Source: CAYGXH01 sp964354485
Lineage (GTDB): Bacteria > Bacteroidota > Ignavibacteria > UBA10030 > SZUA-254
Direction of reading: 5' to 3'
Assembly (NCBI GenBank): GCA_964354485.1
Contig: CAYGZY010000234.1
Span: forward strand, 1 to 10,169
Length of the DNA: 10,169 nt
In this document: one piece after another, positions 1 through 4,715 of the stretch
Position numbering within the stretch: the stretch's first letter is position 1
Layout of the letters: each line of letters begins with the position of its first letter
Position numbers and translations under genes: made by a program
Notes under the pieces: generated by a model
Databases searched by the model: none
Told to the model about the DNA's origin: nothing
Seen by the model: the letters and a program-made list of their open reading frames with translations, nothing else

Positions 1-742
1 TTTGACACCATGTCCAGTTTTTGCCATTATCTTTAGAACGATAAATAGAGGATGAACACGTCCAAAACCTACATTCATAAATCGCTGCAAAAAGGTCTGT
101 GCCCCTGACAGCAAGGGCCTGGATATAAGTATTCGTCAACCCTGTATTAATATTAGTCCAGCTTGTTCCGTTGTTTGTAGAAAGAAAAACGCCGTCGGAA
201 GTTCCTGCGAAGAGATTTCCCGATGAGTCAGGAGATACAGCGAGAGCCTGGATAGAAGTATTCGTCAGGCCTGCATTAACCTCTGTCCATGTTGTGCCGT
301 TGTTGGTGGTTAGAAAAATACCGCTACCCCAAGTTCCGGCAAAGACATTCGTACCGGAGACAGCTAGAGCCCGGACATTACGGTTTGTCAGGCTGGCACC
401 AACTGCTGTCCAGCTTGTGCCGTTATTGGTAGAAAGAAAAACTCCACCGGTGGGAGGAAAACAATCGTTGCAGATGGCAGTCCCGGCAAAGAGATTAGTG
501 CCCAAAATAGCAAGGGCTTGGATATACGTATTCGTCAAGCCTGTATTAACAGCCGTCCAGCTTGTGCCATTGTTGGTTGAAAGAAAAACACCAAAGTCAT
601 AAGTCCCGGCAAAGAGATTAGTGCCGCTAACAGCAAAGCAGCGAACATCACCGCCGTATGGTCCGTTGGTTTGAATCCATTGGGCATCGAGTGAATAAGA
701 GCAAAGAATACTCAATACAATAAGTATTGTTATGCATTTCAT
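1..742 (-). CDS. Secreted Asp-box (BNR-like) repeat protein, 3' end outside window
   Basis: The reading frame opens at ATG 742-740 and stays open for 247 codons to the left edge, so the C-terminus is missing. The N-terminus MKCITILIVLSILCSYSLDA is a signal peptide, with likely cleavage before QW. After it come about five repeats of roughly 41-49 residues. Each has a strand like ALAVSGTNLFAGT, then GVFLSTNNGTSW, then TAVNTGLTNTYIQ. The S-T-N-N-G-T-S-W core is an Asp-box (SxDxGxTW type) as found in beta-propeller proteins such as sialidase/BNR and Ycf48-like families. The fifth repeat diverges (SSSIYRSKDNGKNW). A GGGGG run lies just upstream of the ATG. The protein is probably exported and forms a propeller; ligand and role are unknown. 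The repeats are also similar at DNA level, suggesting recent internal duplication. The repeat fold is well supported, the function is not. Confidence 0.85.
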   Translation of the reverse strand, partial: MKCITILIVLSILCSYSLDAQWIQTNGPYGGDVRCFAVSGTNLFAGTYDFGVFLSTNNGTSWTAVNTGLTNTYIQALAILGTNLFAGTAICNDCFPPTGGVFLSTNNGTSWTAVGASLTNRNVRALAVSGTNVFAGTWGSGIFLTTNNGTTWTEVNAGLTNTSIQALAVSPDSSGNLFAGTSDGVFLSTNNGTSWTNINTGLTNTYIQALAVRGTDLFAAIYECRFWTCSSSIYRSKDNGKNWTWCQ

Positions 743-902
743 AAAACCCCCGTCAGAATTAGTCATTTTTCAATTGAGGAAAGGATAACTAAAAATGCGC
801 CATCGTGGCTTGGTAGTTTCTTAAAATTAGAGGAAGTCCAGTTCAAAGTGCAGTTCCCTCATCGCAACTATCAGGTCACAGAAGCGCACCTCTCTGTACG
901 CA

Positions 903-1549
903 TCAAAAACCTTTGCTGATTATTGAGAATATTATACTATTTAGAACTGAGAAAATCAAGTAGTACAGTACCATGCTTTCTACGTAATACCAAGTATGCT
1001 CCGTAGAACTCCAAAAGTAAGCGTTGTAGGATAAAGTGTCGAAGGAGCCGCCGAGGCTTCGGTAGCCTGCGAGCACCGCAGAGAACCCGCTTGTATTCGT
1101 ACTCGTAGTATCTTGTCCTATCGCTTTTAGAGCGTTACCGTCACTCCCACGGTAGTATTTAGTGTCTGAAATTCTGTTAATGTCGGTACATGCCAGGTCT
1201 GAGGACATATACCCTTTGTCCCCGCCGTAATATTATACTGCATCGCTTCATTCCATTGATATAAACCACCATATGCGGTGCAATTTTCGGTATCATTATT
1301 ATAACAATACTTCTCAATTATTCCGTTATCTTTTGATGTATCACTTCCCTGTATCATCGTTCCAACGTCAAGATTTTCTTTTAGCCAGCATTGACTGCCG
1401 ATTTGTACAGTGTTGTATGTCTTACCCTCATAATCTAGCGTATTACCACAAGACCATGGACCCGAATTTGTCGGCCCATCATCTTTATCACAACTAACAG
1501 AAATAAGAATGATAAGCAGTAAATTGAAAGGTAACATCAATGTTTTCAC
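903..1549 (-). pseudogene. Decayed FISUMP-domain lipoprotein gene
   Basis: The first part starts at GTG 1549-1547, or at an in-frame ATG at 1537. It encodes a lipoprotein-type signal (LLLIILISVSC, then DKDDG) and the first half of a FISUMP domain (YNTVQIGSQCWLKENLDVG, YGGLYQWNEAMQY, GICPQTWHVPT). The frame then breaks near 1145-1148: it reads NTTVGVTVTL and stops, whereas the -1 shifted frame continues SDGNALKAIGQ, NTSGFSAVLAG and FWSSTE exactly as in the neighbouring paralogue at 1778-2917. One missing base after GTGGG explains this. The second frame ends KGF-stop at 903-905, where the intact paralogue has GFSVRCLKD, so the conserved C-terminus is also lost. Two separate lesions argue for a pseudogene rather than one sequencing error. 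Intact members are surface proteins of unknown function. The frame calls come directly from the sequence; inactivity is inference. Confidence 0.8.
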
Positions 1550-1634
1550 TGTACCATCACTATTTAAATTATATTGCAGGTTTTCCCATTGGCGGATTTA
1601 AGGTAAAAATTATCTAACGGAATGTCAATATATC

Positions 1635-1692
1635 AACCTCATCAGGAAACGACACTCCTAATTTGGGTCATACCCCTCCATAGACATTTTAG
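1635..1692 (-). repeat. Left copy of a duplicated leader module (CATACCCC motif)
   Basis: This stretch aligns with 3102-3170. Shared blocks in order are AACC, ATCAGGAAA, a TTTxGG stretch, CATACCCC and TTTTAG, with small gaps. Read on the minus strand, it lies directly after the terminator at 1724-1756 and upstream of the FISUMP pseudogene; the right copy lies in the same way after a terminator and upstream of the intact FISUMP gene. It could be a conserved promoter or leader of this gene family, or simply the edge of a duplicated unit. Confidence 0.55.
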
Positions 1693-1723
1693 AGAGTATA
1701 TAAAAAAGAATTCTTATTATGAG

Positions 1724-1756
1724 ACAAAAATAATCCCAACCATTTGTGGTTGAGAT
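1724..1756 (-). terminator. Intrinsic terminator of the intact FISUMP gene
   Basis: On the minus strand a 10-bp stem with one mismatch (arms 1747-1756 and 1733-1742, four-base loop) is followed by TATTTTTGT. It starts about 20 bases after the stop codon of the gene at 1778-2917, the position and orientation expected for rho-independent termination. Confidence 0.8.
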
Positions 1757-1777
1757 TTGTCGAGATAGGCAAATCAA

Positions 1778-2917
1778 TTAATCTTTGAGACAACGGACGC
1801 TAAAGCCGTGTCCCTTGCCGTATTGGTAGTACATGTCGATGTCGCTACCAGTGTTGCTCAGGAGCACAAAGACCGCGGTCGTAGAATAGTACTCCGTGGA
1901 ACTCCAAAAGTTCGCGAAGTTGAACAAATAGTCAAAGAAACCATTGATGTCCCGGCCGCCCGAAAGCAAAGTAGAGAAACCACTCGTGTTTGTGCCTATT
2001 CCATCATTTGTCCCTTGTCCTATAGCCTTCAACGCATTACCGTCATAACCTACAATAGTACTGAGTGCTTGAAATTCTGAGTAAGTCGGTATATGCCAAC
2101 CTGGTGGACAGATACCTTGGGCACCTTCTGTTGTCGTATATTGCATTGCTTCGTCCCACTGATATAATCCTCCGTAGATGTTACAATTTGCAGTATCATC
2201 GTCATAACAATACTTTTCAATCCTTTCACTATCGCTTTGTTCCTGAGCACCATTTATTTTTATCCCGACATCAAGATTCTCTTTCAACCAGCATTGAGTA
2301 CCTATTTTCACGGTGTTGTATACTTTACCAGCATAGATAACCGTTGGTAGTCCAGGACAGGGTAGCCCAGAAGATAAAATTATTGAACCGTTTTGATTTA
2401 CTTTTACCCAATATCCTACCCCTGGTTTGATTGTGTCTGATGCTTCATATCCAGATTGAGGCACATAATTAAAAAAATCAGAAACGATTATTCCTGGTGG
2501 TTCAGTAACAACCATATTAACATGGATAATTTCTGTAAGCGAACCAATCATATTCCAGCCAGCTTGGACACTAATTGTGTCCCGATGAATTGACTCACCT
2601 TCAATAATAATAGTTTCAGCTGAATCGAACTTTAACCAAAACCCATATCCGTTCTCTAAAGTGTCTATTTCCCTGTAGCCATCTTTATACATGATAGACT
2701 GTGATTTTGCAGTTGGAAATAAGGAACTCTTCGTGCCATCAATCACTTTCAGGGGAAGTGATAGAAGATTCCATCCAGCTTCAATGCGAATTGTATTAGT
2801 CACTTGAGCGTTCACACAACAAACTATGAGGGTTGAGAGAATTGATAACCGAAAGAAATATTTAATTGGATTATGTATTACTTGTGATGGTGATGTTACT
2901 CTAATAGATATCGACAT
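1778..2917 (-). CDS. Exported FISUMP-domain protein with two GWN-type beta modules
   Basis: This 379-residue protein starts at ATG 2917 behind a good ribosome site (AAGGGGTGAG, 2920-2929). A hydrophobic segment (about residues 21-36, FFRLSILSTLIVCCVN) followed by AQ indicates export. Residues about 45-115 and 116-182 are two related modules, each opening with a glycine-tryptophan-asparagine motif (AGWNLLSLPL and AGWNMIGSL) and ending in a GYGFWLKF or GVGYWVKV strand. Such modules are common in secreted proteins of Ignavibacteria and relatives. Residues about 195-379 form the FISUMP domain: YNTVKIGTQCWLKENLD, YGGLYQWDEAMQY, PPGWHIPT, GNALKAIGQ, FWSSTE and the closing GFSVRCLKD. All family landmarks are present, so this copy seems complete. 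It is probably cell-surface or secreted; ligand and function are unknown. It is the intact paralogue of the broken gene next to it. Confidence 0.88.
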   Translation of the reverse strand: MSISIRVTSPSQVIHNPIKYFFRLSILSTLIVCCVNAQVTNTIRIEAGWNLLSLPLKVIDGTKSSLFPTAKSQSIMYKDGYREIDTLENGYGFWLKFDSAETIIIEGESIHRDTISVQAGWNMIGSLTEIIHVNMVVTEPPGIIVSDFFNYVPQSGYEASDTIKPGVGYWVKVNQNGSIILSSGLPCPGLPTVIYAGKVYNTVKIGTQCWLKENLDVGIKINGAQEQSDSERIEKYCYDDDTANCNIYGGLYQWDEAMQYTTTEGAQGICPPGWHIPTYSEFQALSTIVGYDGNALKAIGQGTNDGIGTNTSGFSTLLSGGRDINGFFDYLFNFANFWSSTEYYSTTAVFVLLSNTGSDIDMYYQYGKGHGFSVRCLKD

Positions 2918-3101
2918 AACTCACCCCTTATTACTTTGGATTTAATTGGATTGTTGGAATTCCTGTTGATTACTGGAAAGTATAGAATTAATGAGCAAAT
3001 ATCAAAATAACGAACATTTTAGTGGAATAAAGAGCCTACCTTCACTTATATGACGTCTGATCTTAGAACTGACCAAAAAAGCACTCATTTTATATGGATT
3101 T

Positions 3102-3170
3102 AACCGATCAGGAAAGTACTACACCACGCAGTTTAGGCATACCCCCCCTTCATAAGACCTTGCGTTTTAG
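3102..3170 (-). repeat. Right copy of the duplicated leader module
   Basis: This diverged copy of 1635-1692 shares AACC, ATCAGGAAA, a TTTAGG stretch, CATACCCC (here with seven C) and TTTTAG. On the minus strand it lies between the orphan terminator at 3171-3200 and the start of the FISUMP gene at 2917, about 190-250 bases upstream of that gene. It may contain the promoter or a regulatory leader for the gene; I could not fix a -10/-35 pair in it. Confidence 0.55.
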
Positions 3171-3200
3171 CATAAAAAAACCCCAACCTTTTGGCCGGGG
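3171..3200 (-). terminator. Orphan intrinsic terminator on the minus strand
   Basis: The minus-strand transcript would read CCCCGGCC, loop AAAA, GGUUGGGG and then seven U. This is an 8-bp stem with two G-U pairs followed by a perfect U-tract (arms 3193-3200 and 3181-3188, U-tract 3174-3180). It faces leftward, yet no minus-strand gene lies between it and the plus-strand gene that starts at 3462. It does not work as a plus-strand terminator because the hairpin is followed by ATTCTCT. Confidence 0.75.
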
Positions 3201-3269
3201 ATTCTCTAATCAACCAAATATAACAACTATATTCAAATTAATATTATCATAGGCTCAATTCAAGGGCAG

Positions 3270-3285
3270 TGTGATCTTGTTCACA
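3270..3285. promoter_or_regulatory. CRP/FNR-like palindrome TGTGA-N6-TCACA
   Basis: The sequence TGTGATCTTGTTCACA matches the enterobacterial CRP core exactly (TGTGA, six bases, TCACA). Flanking bases extend the symmetry as CAGTG on the left and CACTG on the right. It lies about 140 bases upstream of the predicted start of transcription of the operon at 3462, far for a direct CRP-type activator. A site for some CRP/FNR-family protein is possible, as is a short hairpin without function. Confidence 0.4.
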
Positions 3286-3385
3286 GCACTGAGCGATGGT
3301 AATCCTTAGCTATAAATAAGTTTTCCACTTACTCCAGCACACCCAAAATCCCCTTTTAAAAAATGACATTTTTATCATTTTACAC

Positions 3386-3414
3386 TTGACAATACGACAA
3401 AAATGTCGTATCAT
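3386..3414 (+). promoter_or_regulatory. Sigma70-type promoter of the RecA-like/PolB operon
   Basis: A consensus -35 box TTGACA (3386-3391), a spacer of exactly 17 bases and a -10 box TATCAT (3409-3414) predict transcription from about 3420, giving a leader of about 40 bases before ATG 3462. This is the best promoter in the window. The palindrome at 3392-3411 fills the whole spacer and the start of the -10 box, so the promoter is likely repressed by a bound protein. Confidence 0.75.
3392..3411. promoter_or_regulatory. 20-bp perfect palindromic operator inside the promoter
   Basis: ATACGACAAAAATGTCGTAT consists of two perfect 8-base arms around AAAA. Its place between the -35 and -10 boxes, overlapping the -10 box, is typical of a repressor site. 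It does not match the LexA sites I know (CTGT-N8-ACAG, GAAC-N4-GTTC), but LexA sites vary widely between phyla, so a lineage-specific LexA box is possible. An XRE- or BlaI-type repressor site would look similar. The repressor gene is not in this window. Confidence 0.65.
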
Positions 3415-3461
3415 TCAATACGGGCATCATCCGGAAAACATCAGGGAAATCCTGAAAATCC

Positions 3462-4172
3462 ATGACGATCAGCAGCAGAAACATTAGTAAATTACAAACC
3501 ACAGAGCTTCAGCCGACCGCCGAATTTGGCTATGCGGCACACCGCCTGCGGGAACGGCCGGCACGTCTCCACCTGCTGTGCGGGCATTCGGGAGTTTTTA
3601 CGCTCGGTCTGGCAATGGGAAGTGCATCGCAACAACCGATTGCCGTCATTGACGGAGCACTGAGATTCAACAGCTATACTCTCTCAAAGATTGCGCGTTC
3701 CCTCGGTATGGAGGCGAAGGCTCTTTTACATCGCACACATGTTACACGCTCTTTCACCGCGTATCAGACCGAAGCGGCAATTACAGGAAAACTACCCCGC
3801 TTTCTCGACGCATCACCGTGCCGCATTGTTATCATCCTTGGACTGCTCGACACCTACTACGACGAGCAGGTACAGCCGCACGAATGCCGCCAGAGTCTGA
3901 GCCGCACCCTCGGCACGCTGAGGTCACTGGTGAACAAAAATATTCACGTTCTTATCGCCGATCTGGAGGTAACCGCACCGCCGCAGGGGAAGGAACAGCT
4001 TTTCCGTCTGGTGAAAAACGCGGCCGACACCGTTACCGTCCTCGAACCGCACGGAAACGGGTTCCGACTCAAGGAAGAAAGGAGCAATCACATATGGGAC
4101 GCAACAACGATACCTTCACGCTTGTCGTCGACAAACAGCGAGAGGCATGGGGCAAGTTTCGCCGGGCACTGA
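3462..4172 (+). CDS. RecA/Rad51-superfamily protein with degenerate Walker A (polymerase partner)
   Basis: This 236-residue protein starts at ATG 3462; an in-frame TGA lies four codons upstream, so no longer start exists. The core follows the RecA/RadA order: a strand plus P-loop-like turn LLCGHSGVFTL (38-48), strand IAVIDGALRFN (60-70), helix SKIARSLGM, a conserved-looking HVTRSFTAYQ (93-102), a Walker B-like strand RIVIILGLLDTYYDE (121-135), helix RQSLSRTLGTLRSL and strand IHVLIADLEV (161-170). In the P-loop the usual GKT is VFT, so the ATP-gripping lysine is missing and ATP hydrolysis is doubtful. It leads an apparent three-gene operon with a B-family polymerase. From memory, archaeal Dpo2/PolB2 operons carry an inactivated RecA-like gene; ImuA plays a comparable part beside ImuB and DnaE2. 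The likely role is an accessory factor loading or bridging the polymerase at damaged DNA. A small hairpin (3441-3455) lies just before the start; the ribosome site is weak. The last 26 residues overlap the next gene and may not be a conserved part. Confidence 0.68.
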   Translation: MTISSRNISKLQTTELQPTAEFGYAAHRLRERPARLHLLCGHSGVFTLGLAMGSASQQPIAVIDGALRFNSYTLSKIARSLGMEAKALLHRTHVTRSFTAYQTEAAITGKLPRFLDASPCRIVIILGLLDTYYDEQVQPHECRQSLSRTLGTLRSLVNKNIHVLIADLEVTAPPQGKEQLFRLVKNAADTVTVLEPHGNGFRLKEERSNHIWDATTIPSRLSSTNSERHGASFAGH

Positions 4173-4348
4173 GAAAAGAGGACCAGTTCCTCTTCGACGA
4201 AATGTGGCGCGCGCCGAAAATCCACCTCGCCGCCGGCGCCTTCATTGCCAACGAGACGCCTATCGAAACGGTTCTTATGTGTATGCTGTTGGAGCAATAT
4301 AAAAAGATCAAATATCTGGAAGCGGTCACTCATTGTCTGAACCGCTGA
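4094..4348 (+). CDS. Small helical protein of the RecA-like/PolB2 operon
   Basis: The protein has 84 residues from ATG 4094, chosen because AAAGGAG (4078-4084) lies nine bases upstream, the best ribosome site of the operon. It overlaps the end of the preceding gene by 79 bases in another frame. The sequence is charged and mostly helix-forming: KQREAWGKFRRALRKEDQ (about 14-31), FDEMWRAPKIHLAAGAF (34-50), then a stretch around PIETVLMCMLLEQYKKIKYLE. It has no signal peptide or membrane segment. I recognise no named domain. From memory, a small helical protein is also encoded beside PolB2 in archaeal operons, which suggests an adaptor or subunit of a repair polymerase complex. The last codons (CLNR-stop) lie within the conserved end of a repeat element, so the natural C-terminus may have been altered by repeat insertion. 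Confidence 0.65.
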   Translation: MGRNNDTFTLVVDKQREAWGKFRRALRKEDQFLFDEMWRAPKIHLAAGAFIANETPIETVLMCMLLEQYKKIKYLEAVTHCLNR

Positions 4349-4453
4349 TAGAAATGATAGAATGATGTTTATGATGACTTCCCACATGGTTCTTTTTTTA
4401 TCATATTCATCATTCCATCATCATAATTATCTGCGGTCGATTGTCTGAACCGC
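4332..4453. repeat. Hairpin element flanked by identical 14-bp direct repeats
   Basis: ATTGTCTGAACCGC occurs twice without change, at 4332-4345 and 4440-4453. Between them are two roughly 37-base inverted arms (4341-4377 and 4401-4437), which match at most positions and both begin or end in ACCGC/GCGGT; the middle is 23 bases. The arms are rich in ATGAT/ATCAT. The left end covers the last codons of the small gene. Palindromes bounded by TGTCTGAACC are, as far as I recall, common intergenic elements in this group of bacteria, so this is probably a dispersed non-coding element. Confidence 0.75.
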
Positions 4454-4484
4454 CCGCCTGCGTCCTGGATGGACTCCGGCGGGC
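4452..4484. repeat. GC-rich hairpin
   Basis: GCCCGCC (4452-4458) pairs with GGCGGGC (4478-4484), with an inner GTCC/GGAC pair. It directly abuts the second 14-bp repeat. It resembles the GCCTGCC-type palindrome at 7094-7116 and is probably another dispersed intergenic element. Confidence 0.55.
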
Positions 4485-4536
4485 AGGCAAATGACTAATG
4501 ACAATTGACCACTGAAAAAATAATTTACATGTTTTA

Positions 4537-4598
4537 CCTCTCCCCCTGAATCCCCCTCTCCACTTGTGGAGAGGGGGACGGTGGGCAAGGGGGTGAGG
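4537..4598. repeat. CT/AG-rich palindromic element
   Basis: A perfect 13-bp stem, TCCCCCTCTCCAC (4551-4563) against GTGGAGAGGGGGA (4566-4578), has only TT between the arms. Outer imperfect arms run from CCTCTCCCCCT to AGGGGGTGAGG. There is no T-run on either side, so it is not a standard terminator, although such a strong hairpin in the transcript could still affect expression of the polymerase gene downstream. Elements of this sequence type recur between genes in Bacteroidota and relatives. Confidence 0.7.
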
Positions 4599-4626
4599 GC
4601 AGACAAACTAATGACCAATGATGCTT

Positions 4627-4715
4627 ATTATCTGGACCGTTGATATGTGTGATGAAATGATATTCATGATTATTCTTTATTAAGTTATTCATTGTCCATT
4701 ATGATTATCAGCGGT
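4627..4715. repeat. Degenerate third repeat element reaching into the polymerase start
   Basis: 4627-4645 matches the left end of the element at 4332 at 16 of 19 bases (ATTATCTGGACCGTTGATA against ATTGTCTGAACCGCTGATA). The opposite strand of 4697-4715 begins ACCGCTGATAATCATAATG, so a right arm is present as well. That right arm includes ATG 4701 and the codons ATT ATC AGC GGT of the polymerase gene. Confidence 0.55.

Noticed and set aside
827..919. A 30-codon minus-strand open stretch (ending RELHFELDFL) directly after the broken FISUMP gene
   Set aside because: It has no start codon of its own, it does not resemble the expected FISUMP end, and I cannot match it to any family. It could be a fragment of another gene, but length alone does not support it.
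3247..3300. A 16-codon minus-strand stub (ending NKITLPLN) ahead of the orphan terminator, possibly the tail of a lost gene
   Set aside because: An upstream stop limits it to 16 codons, which is easily chance.
4332..4453. A CRISPR array based on the repeated 14-mer
   Set aside because: There are only two exact copies, the spacing is a self-complementary hairpin rather than unique spacers, and no cas gene is present.
4501..4535. TTGACC followed 17 bases later by CATGTT as a possible second promoter for the polymerase gene
   Set aside because: The -10 box is poor and the surroundings are repeat sequence.
4427..4618. A 63-residue minus-strand open frame in the repeat nest
   Set aside because: It is made entirely of palindromic repeat sequence and has no ribosome site.
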